Source: Acidimicrobiaceae bacterium
Lineage (GTDB): Bacteria; Actinomycetota; Acidimicrobiia; Acidimicrobiales; UBA8592
Assembly: GCA_002703045.1 (NCBI GenBank)
Contig: PAEG01000025.1
Coordinates: forward strand, 1-6,423
Length of the DNA: 6,423 nt
Direction: 5' to 3'
The stretch's first letter is position 1. Every line of letters begins with the position of its first letter. A model generated the notes under the pieces. That model was not told the origin of the DNA and did no database searches. It saw only the letters and a program-made list of their open reading frames with translations. Of this stretch, positions 1-5,851 are shown in pieces. The position numbers and the translations under genes are program-made.

Positions 1-153
1 CCATGATTGGGAATTTGAGCCAGTTGGTGATTGGACTGCAGCCTCGAGGCATTCGCGGATGATCTCTGGTTCAACTGCTCTATCGAAGTCGAGTCGTTTC
101 CTTACAGCTCTTGTTGTTGAAAGCGCTTCGTCAACAGTGAGGTTTAATTTCAT
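1..153 (-). CDS. Nitroreductase family protein, N-terminal fragment (runs off left edge)
   Basis: The frame opens with ATG at 153 on the minus strand and continues for 51 codons to the window edge without a stop. It is preceded by a strong ribosome site (AAGGAG, about 6 bases before the ATG), which fixes the start. The peptide begins MKLNLTVDEALSTTRAVRKR, and ends with SPTGSNSQSW. The STTRAVRKRL segment (residues 12-21) and the SPTGSN-Q-W segment (42-51) are the FMN-contacting N-terminal signatures of the NADH/NAD(P)H-dependent nitroreductase fold. It lies 28 bases downstream of the SDR at 182-976 on the same strand, so the two are probably cotranscribed. It is a clear paralogue of the nitroreductase at 4875-5543 (21 of 40 residues identical by eye from STT to the QxW tryptophan). 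The substrate is unknown; such enzymes act as homodimeric cytosolic flavoproteins on nitro compounds, quinones or enones. Confidence 0.9.
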   Translation of the reverse strand, partial: MKLNLTVDEALSTTRAVRKRLDFDRAVEPEIIRECLEAAVQSPTGSNSQSW

Positions 154-181
154 ATTATTCTCCTTTGCGAATGTCCGAGTT

Positions 182-976
182 TCACTCCTCTTCTAAACGC
201 TGCTGGTATTGGTATGCCCTGTGAGTTCGACCTCCTGCAACAAGGATATTCCTTCCCGTTATCCACCTAGAAGCAGGACTTGATAGGAAAACAACCGTAT
301 GGGCTATGTCGTCAGGGGTTCCGAGGAACCCTAAAGGAATAGTTGCTGCAATTTCGTCTTGAGCGTCTGCTGCTCCAAGGACCTTATCAAAGGCTTCGGT
401 GACGACTGGTCCAGGAGATACAGCATTTACTCGAATCTTCGGAGCTAGTTCTATAGCTAACGTTTCGGTCATGTTGAGCATCCCTGCTTTCGCAGCAGCA
501 TAGGGGCCTGTATATGGGGACCCTCTCATCCCCGCTCCAGAAGCGATATTAATAATGCACCCGCCATCTTCCATTCTCTTCGCCGCTGCTTTTGCACCCT
601 GAAATGCAGTAGTTAGATTGAGCTCTAATTGACTGCGAAAAATTTCATCTGGGGTATCAATCAGGGTCCGGGTATTTTTTTCATCTGAACCACCAACGTT
701 ATTTACCCAAATATCTATTCTTCCAAATTTTTCAATGGTCAAATCTGCGAGCTCTTCTGATTTATCGCGAATATCTGATGCGAAAACTAATGCTTCTTGG
801 CCACGTTCGGTCACTCCACGAGCTGTCTCTTCGAGATCATTCTCTCGACGAGCGTTCAGAACCACATCACAACCAGCATCGGCAAGGCCCCATGCGATAC
901 CACGCCCAATACCTTGCCCTGAACCAGTAATAACAGCTACTTTCCCGTCTAACTTATATTGATCCATGAAGCTCAT
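182..976 (-). CDS. Short-chain dehydrogenase/reductase (classical SDR)
   Basis: A 264-residue protein of normal length for a classical SDR, a cytosolic NAD(P)-dependent alcohol dehydrogenase/ketoreductase. The Rossmann cofactor loop is TGSGQGIG at residues 17-24. NNVG at 92-95 replaces the usual NNAG, and the catalytic tetrad reads Asn120, Ser146, Tyr159, Lys163 (YxxxK). N-A-R-R at 41-44 after the second strand, with no acidic residue, suggests NADP(H) preference (inference). The C-terminus carries the usual W-ITG-N-LVAGG motif and then a short charged tail rich in Gln, Arg and Glu. The ATG at 976 is preceded by AGGAGG at about 6 bases, so it is preferred over the internal Met4. It is the upstream gene of a pair with the nitroreductase at 1-153 and diverges from the SDR at 1099. 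Its substrate cannot be read from the sequence; FabG-like annotations would be over-specific. Confidence 0.95.
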   Translation of the reverse strand: MSFMDQYKLDGKVAVITGSGQGIGRGIAWGLADAGCDVVLNARRENDLEETARGVTERGQEALVFASDIRDKSEELADLTIEKFGRIDIWVNNVGGSDEKNTRTLIDTPDEIFRSQLELNLTTAFQGAKAAAKRMEDGGCIINIASGAGMRGSPYTGPYAAAKAGMLNMTETLAIELAPKIRVNAVSPGPVVTEAFDKVLGAADAQDEIAATIPLGFLGTPDDIAHTVVFLSSPASRWITGRNILVAGGRTHRAYQYQQRLEEE

Positions 977-1098
977 TTATGCCTCCTAAATGCCGCCTCT
1001 AGCACACTAGTCGAAAGTTTTAATGATGGCCCTATGGAACCGAAGACAAATTCCTCCCAGCATGAGCCGAAATACGAAAGAGAAGCTACTGTCGTATC

Positions 1099-1965
1099 AT
1101 GAACCGTTTAAGTGGCAAAATCATCGTCGTAGTTGGGGGTGCAACAGGGTTTGGCTTGGCGTGTACAAAGCGTTTCTCAGAAGAAGGAGCCAGTGTTGTT
1201 ATAGCGGGACGAAGAGCTGACCTTGCCCAAGATGTAGCTAGTCAGTTCAATGGGATGGGCGTGCAGTGGGATGTAACGGATTTCCAGCAAGGAGACAACG
1301 TCGTTTCAGAAGTCATGAAGAAATATGGCAGAATCGATGCTGCCATCAACTTTGCGGGATACGACGATACAAGCTTGATCAGAGAAATGACCCCTGAGCA
1401 TCTGGAACCGATGGTTAACGTTCAATTTAATGGGGCGATCTATTTCCTTCGATTTATGTGCAATGCTATGGCTCTAGGCGGAGGGGGGTCAGCAGTTCTT
1501 TGTTCCTCTCTCACAGCTCAGAGCCCAGCTATCGGACGGGTTGGGTATGCCGGATCAAAAGCAGGAATCGAGTATGTAGCTAAGATAGCTGCGGTGGAAT
1601 ACGGAGATGATCAGGTCAGGGTTAATTGTATTGCCCCGCATGTTATTGAAACCGACATGACTGCAGAAGCATTCACTGAAGAGAACCGACTTGCTATTGA
1701 GGCCGTGAGGCTCCAAACACCTGCGAAAAGGATGGGGCATGTAGATGATGTAGCTAACTGTGCTCTGTACTTGGTAAGTGACGAGTCAAATTATGTCAAC
1801 GGTGAAACGATTCGTATTGATGGTGGAGCCCATACACAAAAACTTCCATCTGATTGGGATTACGCATTTCTCGGTGTTGTGCGACCAGATTTAGGGGAAC
1901 ATCCTCGGGCGATTATGCCTGATTGGTATCAACAAGAAATAGATCAGAGAACTGAGAATGACTGA
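1099..1965 (+). CDS. SDR family oxidoreductase with C-terminal extension
   Basis: A 288-residue SDR. The cofactor loop is GGATGFG at 13-19, Asp58 in WDVTD sits where the adenine-binding acidic residue is expected, NFAG is at 84-87, the catalytic Ser is 137, and Tyr150/Lys154 form YxxxK (YAGSK). The position normally held by the fourth catalytic residue (Asn in the NLxG motif) appears to be Gln109 in VNVQFNG, an unusual change. After the conserved GETIRIDGGA it has about 40 extra residues with several Trp, Tyr and Pro, longer than the typical 250-residue SDR. ATG 1099 is the only ATG between the in-frame stop at 1063-1065 and the cofactor loop. The ribosome site is weak (GAGAAG, about 13 bases away), so initiation may be leaderless or inefficient. 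It is a lone plus-strand gene, divergent from the 182-976 SDR and ending 15 bases from the convergent hydrolase. The substrate is unknown. Confidence 0.93.
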   Translation: MNRLSGKIIVVVGGATGFGLACTKRFSEEGASVVIAGRRADLAQDVASQFNGMGVQWDVTDFQQGDNVVSEVMKKYGRIDAAINFAGYDDTSLIREMTPEHLEPMVNVQFNGAIYFLRFMCNAMALGGGGSAVLCSSLTAQSPAIGRVGYAGSKAGIEYVAKIAAVEYGDDQVRVNCIAPHVIETDMTAEAFTEENRLAIEAVRLQTPAKRMGHVDDVANCALYLVSDESNYVNGETIRIDGGAHTQKLPSDWDYAFLGVVRPDLGEHPRAIMPDWYQQEIDQRTEND

Positions 1966-1980
1966 TTTCATATCAGTAAT

Positions 1981-2844
1981 TTATCTGGCAGGACTGTCCA
2001 GAAATTCTATAACTGCTTGAGTAAAGATATCGTTTTTGTCTCCAGCTACCATATGTCCAGCACCGCTAACATCAACATACGAAGCCTGTGGAAATTCAGT
2101 AAGGAATTCTGCAGCTTCAACTTCTGTTACGAGATCACTCAGCCGCCCCCTCACCAGAAGTATTGGGGCTGAGATTGATAAACAGAGCGAATTGAGAAAT
2201 TCGGGGTCTTGCATTTCTACCCTTTGTTTCGTATTGGAAGTTTCTAAAAATGCAGGATCCCAGTGCCAGTACCATCTTCCATCACGTTTATGAAGGTTCT
2301 TCTTCAACCCCTCCAAACCTGCTGGCATTTCTCGTTCAGGATTATATGCAGCTATTGCTTCAGCAGCCTCTTCCAAGGTCGCAAAACCTGACTGAAGATG
2401 CTCTAACATAAACGACTTAACTCTTTCAGCCCCTATCCGGTTCATGCGTGGAACGATATCAACAAGAACTAAAGACCGAATCGACTTGGGGCGTAAGTGA
2501 CCCTCTAAATACATGCCTGTGAGACCCCCTAACGAAGCACCTACCAAAACTGGGACTATCCCTTCCTCGCGCAGAATAAAGTCAATATCTGCAGCAAAAC
2601 CGTCAAGACCATACTGTTGGTCCGGAACCCAACTCGATCTACCATGCCCACGCAAATCTATTGAAATCGCCCACCAACCCCTTTTAGCAATCTCCGAAGC
2701 AGTCGAACCCCATGAGTGACGTGTCTGTCCCCCACCATGCAATAACACAACAGCGTCTTCACTCTTTTCACCCCAAAAGTCAGCTTCAATTTGCACACCA
2801 GAGGCTGTCTCGAAGCGCTTAGTTACACATCTAACTGTTTCCAT
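1981..2844 (-). CDS. Alpha/beta hydrolase
   Basis: A 287-residue alpha/beta-hydrolase-fold protein with no signal peptide, so probably cytosolic. Strand-loop HGGGQ at 36-40 forms the oxyanion region, DLRGHGRS is at 63-70, and the nucleophile elbow GASLGG at 102-107 gives Ser104. Asp237 (RLSD) and His264 (GAGH) complete the Ser-Asp-His triad. The cap domain lies at about 133-215 and contains a run of Trp/Tyr (WYWHW, 191-195) likely to line the substrate pocket. The start ATG at 2844 has only a weak purine stretch (GAAAGA, about 9-14 bases upstream). It lies 23 bases downstream of the CoA transferase on the same strand, so coupled expression is likely. Family members include esterases, lactonases, C-C hydrolases and epoxide hydrolases. 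The Ser nucleophile argues against haloalkane dehalogenase or epoxide hydrolase activity (both use Asp), but the exact reaction cannot be assigned. Confidence 0.93.
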   Translation of the reverse strand: METVRCVTKRFETASGVQIEADFWGEKSEDAVVLLHGGGQTRHSWGSTASEIAKRGWWAISIDLRGHGRSSWVPDQQYGLDGFAADIDFILREEGIVPVLVGASLGGLTGMYLEGHLRPKSIRSLVLVDIVPRMNRIGAERVKSFMLEHLQSGFATLEEAAEAIAAYNPEREMPAGLEGLKKNLHKRDGRWYWHWDPAFLETSNTKQRVEMQDPEFLNSLCLSISAPILLVRGRLSDLVTEVEAAEFLTEFPQASYVDVSGAGHMVAGDKNDIFTQAVIEFLDSPAR

Positions 2845-2867
2845 TCGTTCTATCTTTCAAAGAGTCT

Positions 2868-4046
2868 CTATACGACAATATTGGAGTTTCTCAGATGGCT
2901 AATTTCGTTAGGGCCAAAACCTATTTCAGAAAGAACTTCATCCGTATGCTCTCCGTAAGCTGGGGCGGCACTTGGCTGAACGTTTTTCTCAGCTGAAAAA
3001 CTAGCTCCCTGACGAGGGACGCGCATCTTGCCAATAGTTGGATGGGCTACTTCTATGACAGCCTCTCTAGCTACCACATGGGGATCACTAGAAACATCGC
3101 TTGGATCAAGGACAGGCACGGCCGGAACATCAGCATCTAAACATCGTTCCAATACTTCATCGCTTGTAAATTCGGAGACCATTTGTGCAAACGCTTCATA
3201 CCAATCTGTAAAGTTTTTACTTCTGTTGGAAGCTGAAGAAAAGCGATCATCTTCAGCTAGATCTTTGCGACTCAACGCTTTGCAAACAGCGTCCCATTGC
3301 TTATCGGTTCCAGCAGTTACCGAAACCCACCCATCTTCGGTTGCGAAAAGTTGATAGGAGCCTAAGAGGTTGGGAAAGTGTAATGCGTCGCTATCGAGAA
3401 GAGTTTCATGCATCATCACATCCGGCCAGTTAAAGGCAATGTTCGCTTCGAACATGGAGATTTCAACATGCTGGCCTTCTTTCGTATCGTTTCTTCGAAA
3501 CAACGCTGCTGTTATCGCCTGAGCGGTAGTTAAAGCAGCGACCTTGTCGGCCACCATCCCGCGAATAAGCATCGGCTCATTGTTCGTTCTTTGTGCGCCA
3601 GCCCAACCTGACAATGCTTGGATTACGGGGTCATAAACGGGTCGTTCACTGTATGGGCCAGAGGCTCCAAACCCTGATGAGGAAACATAAATCAACTCAG
3701 GAAGGTCATTGTGTACCTCTGGATAGGAGAACCCTAGGCGGTCCACCGCACCTGGTCGAAAACCTTGAATGAAGACATCCGCTTCCTTCAATAATCTCCA
3801 AAGCACTTGTTTCCCATCTTCAGACATGAGATCGATACCTATGGAACGTTTCCCCGCATTTGCATTTGCGAACCAACCAGAGATGCCGTTCTTGCGACTA
3901 CCGTACATTCGGAGATCATCTCCACCAGTTGTGTTTTCGACCTTAACAATTTCTGCCCCCTGAGTTGCAAGCAGATACGTAGCTCCAGGTACCGCTATCA
4001 TCTGACCTAGTTCTACAATCTTTATTCCCTCTAAAGGACCAGCCAT
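2868..4046 (-). CDS. CaiB/BaiF family (family III) CoA transferase
   Basis: A 392-residue protein of standard length for family III CoA transferases, which move CoA from one acyl-CoA to a carboxylic acid (relatives: formyl-CoA transferase, CaiB, alpha-methylacyl-CoA racemase). Visible family marks, numbered from the chosen start, are: PLEGIKIVELGQ near the N-terminus, GAEIVKVE at 30-37, N-GKRSIGIDL at about 63-73, GFRPGAVDRLGF at 95-106, SGFGASGP at 124-131, GQHVEISM, and the closing GEHTDEVLSEIGF. By alignment with formyl-CoA transferase the catalytic Asp is Asp167 (GMVAD). Two ATGs stand in tandem (4049 and 4046). The AAGGAG site ends only one or two bases before the first but four to five before the second, so the second is preferred; using the first adds one Met. 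It leads a likely two-gene operon with the hydrolase. The acid substrate is unknown. Confidence 0.95.
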   Translation of the reverse strand: MAGPLEGIKIVELGQMIAVPGATYLLATQGAEIVKVENTTGGDDLRMYGSRKNGISGWFANANAGKRSIGIDLMSEDGKQVLWRLLKEADVFIQGFRPGAVDRLGFSYPEVHNDLPELIYVSSSGFGASGPYSERPVYDPVIQALSGWAGAQRTNNEPMLIRGMVADKVAALTTAQAITAALFRRNDTKEGQHVEISMFEANIAFNWPDVMMHETLLDSDALHFPNLLGSYQLFATEDGWVSVTAGTDKQWDAVCKALSRKDLAEDDRFSSASNRSKNFTDWYEAFAQMVSEFTSDEVLERCLDADVPAVPVLDPSDVSSDPHVVAREAVIEVAHPTIGKMRVPRQGASFSAEKNVQPSAAPAYGEHTDEVLSEIGFGPNEISHLRNSNIVV

Positions 4047-4067
4047 CATTCTCCTTGCACTTAGGCC

Positions 4068-4097
4068 AATTTAGTTCTGATTGAACCGGATACTCAA
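4068..4097 (-). promoter_or_regulatory. Candidate promoter for the CoA transferase operon
   Basis: On the minus strand TTGAGT (4092-4097) and TAAATT (4068-4073) lie 18 bases apart, each matching the sigma-70 consensus at four of six positions. Transcription would start near 4061, leaving a short leader containing the AAGGAG site. An inverted repeat (4112-4128) lies just upstream of the -35 box. This is a pattern match only, with no independent support. Confidence 0.25.
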
Positions 4098-4111
4098 CTC
4101 TCCAACTGCCA

Positions 4112-4128
4112 TAACCAGATTTTGGTTA
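4112..4128. promoter_or_regulatory. Inverted repeat, possible operator upstream of CoA transferase
   Basis: TAACCA at 4112-4117 and TGGTTA at 4123-4128 form a perfect 6-bp inverted repeat separated by 5 bases. It sits in the 205-base gap between the CMD gene and the CoA transferase, 14 bases upstream of the candidate -35 box. The position suits an activator or repressor site. No regulator gene is in the window, and a 6-bp repeat in AT-rich DNA may be chance. The rest of the gap (4050-4254) holds no convincing open frame and no GC-rich terminator hairpin. Confidence 0.25.
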
Positions 4129-4254
4129 ACTAACATAAAAATGAGATCTGGGTCCATGTAAAACAGAACACTCAAAATCAATAACTCTTTGTAACTTCGT
4201 CTGCTTCAATGGCTTTTCAAGAAAAGGAAATACAAACCACAGGACGTAATCCTT

Positions 4255-4785
4255 TTAACCATGGACGAAGTACGTAGGATCCTGTTCTGGGTCAGCGGTT
4301 CGATTTACAGGACAGTCATTTGCGATATCTAGAACTGCCAAAAGTCTTCCCATGCCGAGACAGAAACCTATCAAAGCGAGAAGTTCAAGTATCTGTTGAT
4401 CGGTAAAATTCGTTTTCACTCTCTCCCAGAACTCTTCATCGTCCTTTAACGCAACATGATCGAAGACAAATCTCTCAGCCATCTCAGCTGCGAGTTTCTC
4501 TGGAACAGTGAACGCTCCTATCTCTTCGTATTCAGATACCCGATGATATAGATCCTCTTCAAGTCCTTGCTGCATCGCCGATGCAGAACGAGTATCCATT
4601 CATATGTGACACTCATTAATTTGGGCGATACGCATACGCGCAACCTCGCGAACACGAGTATCAAGAGAGATCTGCGTATAAAGGGCATTCCCTGCAATAC
4701 CAATCCCTTTCGCTACGTTTGCCTGCAAGGCCCACATTCGGCTTCGTTCAAGACCTTCACCTTCCGGAATTCCGATACGCGCCAT
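4255..4785 (-). CDS. AhpD-like / carboxymuconolactone decarboxylase family selenoprotein (CxxU), UGA read as Sec62
   Basis: One gene interrupted by a single in-frame TGA (4600-4602). Residues 1-61 (start MARIGIPEGEG) and the 114 residues after the TGA are contiguous halves of a CMD/AhpD-fold protein. The N-half carries TRVREVARMRIAQINECHI; homologues I know continue CHIC-(L/M)-(N/D)TRS, so the TGA replaces the second Cys of the redox CxxC, giving Cys59-His-Ile-Sec62. The C-half continues MDTRSASAMQQG and has the family's FTVPEKLAAEMAERF, D-EFWERV, FTDQQILELL and GMGRLLAVLDIANDCPVN. Total length is 176 with Sec, normal for the family. ATG 4785 has a strong AAGGAG seven bases upstream; the ATG at 4599 right after the TGA has no ribosome site. 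A SECIS-like hairpin follows the TGA. The likely role is a cytosolic thiol/selenol peroxidase or disulfide reductase; the lactone decarboxylase name is only a family label. It needs selA, selB, selC and selD elsewhere in the genome. Alternatives are a recent nonsense mutation or a sequencing error, both less likely given position and hairpin. Confidence 0.85.
4570..4586 (-). promoter_or_regulatory. Bacterial SECIS-like hairpin
   Basis: On the minus strand CTGCATC-GGC-GATGCAG forms a perfect 7-bp stem with a GGC loop; opening the closing pair gives a CGGCG loop. Thirteen bases separate the TGA from the stem, and the loop begins after 20 bases. This fits the known bacterial SECIS model: an apical loop of at least 3 bases, a G among the first loop bases, and about 16-37 bases from UGA to loop. 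It lies inside the coding sequence (codons for S-A-S-A-M-Q), as expected for SelB-binding elements. Confidence 0.75.
4600..4602 (-). other. In-frame UGA, predicted selenocysteine codon
   Basis: The minus strand reads TGT-CAC-ATA-TGA-ATG-GAT (C-H-I-U-M-D). Both flanks are open in the same frame and encode conserved CMD-family sequence with no residues missing. The codon is one base away from the Cys codons TGT and TGC expected here. TGA is used as the terminal stop in the SDRs at 182-976 and 1099-1965, and Trp is written TGG throughout, so genome-wide TGA reassignment does not fit. Confidence 0.83.
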
Positions 4786-4800
4786 GAGGTCTCCTTTCTA
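4786..4800 (-). promoter_or_regulatory. Ribosome binding site fixing the start of the selenoprotein gene
   Basis: AAGGAG followed by ACCTC and then ATG at 4785. This strong site shows that translation starts at the first half of the gene and that the TGA lies inside it. No comparable purine-rich site precedes the ATG at 4599. Confidence 0.8.
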
Positions 4801-4801
4801 A

Positions 4802-4823
4802 TCGGATTTTTTGGTAAATCCGA
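4802..4823. promoter_or_regulatory. 8-bp inverted repeat between divergent selenoprotein and nitroreductase genes
   Basis: TCGGATTT (4802-4809) and AAATCCGA (4816-4823) are perfectly complementary with a 6-base spacer. The repeat lies just upstream of the ribosome site of the selenoprotein gene and about 30-50 bases upstream of the nitroreductase start. It could be a shared operator for both genes or a 5'-leader hairpin. No clear promoter boxes could be assigned, and the absence of a following T-run on either strand argues against a terminator. Confidence 0.4.
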
Positions 4824-4874
4824 ACTAGGTTTAGCTTAGCCCATGACAGATTTTTGAGAAAGACAAACTTACTT

Positions 4875-5543
4875 GTGACACAATTTGACCTAAAACAAAT
4901 AGACCACCTTCTGTCAACTACACGAGCAGTAAGAAAACGCCTTAACTTAGACAAACCAGTCCCTAGAGAATTAATACTTGACTGTGTTCGTCTCTCTACA
5001 CAAGCTCCGGCTGGAGGAAACTACCAAAAATGGCGATGGGTAATAGTTGATGACCCATCAAAGAAAAGGGTTATAGCTGAGGCATACCGTGAAGCTTACG
5101 CCCCATATATAGAACAGCAAAAAGGGGCTGTGGCGTCTAAAGTTCCTGAAAGCTCAACCATTGGAAAAATTATTTCGTCAAGTGATTACTTAGCGGAGAT
5201 ACTGGAAAGAGTTCCTGTTCTAGCTATCCCCTGCTCTCTGGGTAGTCCAGAAGACATGGAAGAGGGGCTTGGAGGAGGACGCCAAGGATGGTGGGGCTCA
5301 GTTCTACCTGCAGTTTGGAGTTATATGCTCGCAGCTCGTTCGAGAGGGCTAGGAACAGCATGGACCACACTACATCTTCGCTATGCGAATCGCGTTGGTG
5401 AACAACTCGGAATTCCAGAAACTGTTACACAATTAGCGTGCATACCGACAGCGTATTACACAGGGGATGATTTCCGACCTGGAGCTAGAAAACCAGCTGA
5501 AGACATCACCTACTGGAACCATTGGAAAGAAACTGAAATTTAA
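4875..5543 (+). CDS. Nitroreductase family protein (FMN)
   Basis: A flavin-dependent nitroreductase-fold protein, 222 residues from GTG 4875 or 229 from TTG 4854. STTRAVRKRLNLDKPV lies near the N-terminus, QAPAGGNYQKWRW at about 43-55 matches the family's FMN/substrate segment, and GLGTAWTTLHL with LGIPETVTQLACIPTAYYTGDDF forms the C-terminal flavin-binding part. Gly/Trp-rich GLGGGRQGWWGSV is in the middle. No ATG is available in frame. GTG 4875 gives an N-terminus matching the length of the paralogue at 1-153 (13 versus 11 residues before STTRAV), so it is preferred, although only a weak GAGAAAG lies upstream. An ATG at 4843 would be in frame only if one T were missing from the run at 4851-4855. 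It is divergent from the selenoprotein gene with a shared upstream region, hinting at linked redox regulation (inference). Its stop overlaps that of the convergent chorismate mutase. The substrate is unknown. Confidence 0.92.
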   Translation: MTQFDLKQIDHLLSTTRAVRKRLNLDKPVPRELILDCVRLSTQAPAGGNYQKWRWVIVDDPSKKRVIAEAYREAYAPYIEQQKGAVASKVPESSTIGKIISSSDYLAEILERVPVLAIPCSLGSPEDMEEGLGGGRQGWWGSVLPAVWSYMLAARSRGLGTAWTTLHLRYANRVGEQLGIPETVTQLACIPTAYYTGDDFRPGARKPAEDITYWNHWKETEI

Positions 5544-5851
5544 GAACCTGACTTTTCTTCAGCAGCGCGAACATGGTGGCGAATCACTTCATCTACGATT
5601 AGGCGAAATACTTCTACCGAGAAATCTGGGTCCATCCCAACTTCTTTAGCAATTTCATGAAGGCGTTCAATTTGCTGCGCTTCTCGTTCAGGGTCGCCGG
5701 CAGGCATTCCCTCCTCTGCTTTTAGAATTCCCACAGCCTTTGTGATTTCAAACCGTTCAGCTAGCAACCGAATAAGTTTCTCATCTAGCTGATCTATCCG
5801 TTGTCTATGTTCAGAAAGTATCTCTGCACCCATATATCCACCCGTTTCCAT
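5540..5851 (-). CDS. Chorismate mutase, AroQ class (type II), monofunctional
   Basis: A 103-residue all-helical chorismate mutase (chorismate to prephenate, the committed step to Phe and Tyr; cytosolic dimer). The first helix reads RQRIDQLDEKLIRLLAERFE. By comparison with the E. coli P-protein mutase domain the active-site residues are Arg16, Arg33, Lys44, Asp53, Arg56 and Glu57. The position of the last-helix Gln (Gln88 in E. coli) appears to be His93, and Ser84 appears to be Val89, in an ungapped alignment. No dehydratase or dehydrogenase domain is fused. Two ATGs are possible, 5851 and 5833 (97 residues), each in a copy of the same 11-base repeat and each with a GGATGG- or GGGTGG-type site; conserved sequence starts after the second. 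It is convergent with the nitroreductase, overlapping by TTAA. It is the only clearly biosynthetic gene here and its neighbours do not explain it. Confidence 0.9.
   Translation of the reverse strand: METGGYMGAEILSEHRQRIDQLDEKLIRLLAERFEITKAVGILKAEEGMPAGDPEREAQQIERLHEIAKEVGMDPDFSVEVFRLIVDEVIRHHVRAAEEKSGS

Noticed and set aside
735..962. Antisense open frames opposite the SDR, hydrolase and CoA transferase (such as 735-962, 2036-2293, 3028-3354)
   Set aside because: Ser/Arg/Pro-rich shadow translations of well-supported genes on the other strand, without domains or ribosome sites.
1023..1220. Open frame of 65 codons on the plus strand overlapping the start of the SDR
   Set aside because: Out of frame with the SDR, its composition looks like a shifted reading of it, and it has no recognisable family or ribosome site.
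4213..4226. CTTTTC-AA-GAAAAG inverted repeat downstream of the selenoprotein gene as a terminator
   Set aside because: The stem is AT-rich and short with almost no loop, and no T-run follows it on the minus strand.
4255..4599. Separate 114-residue gene starting at the ATG immediately after the TGA
   Set aside because: The ATG has no ribosome site, the product lacks the first third of the CMD fold, and the frame continues seamlessly from the preceding half; better read as the C-terminal part of one selenoprotein.
4600..4602. TGA as a reassigned Trp/Gly codon or simple pseudogene nonsense mutation
   Set aside because: TGA terminates other genes here and Trp is TGG, so reassignment does not fit. 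A random nonsense mutation would not be expected at the redox Cys with a correctly spaced hairpin, though a sequencing error cannot be excluded from sequence alone.
4843..4857. ATG 4843 as the start of the nitroreductase
   Set aside because: It meets an in-frame TGA at 4855-4857; it would work only with an extra base in the T-run at 4851-4855. The paralogue length already supports GTG 4875, so no frameshift is needed.
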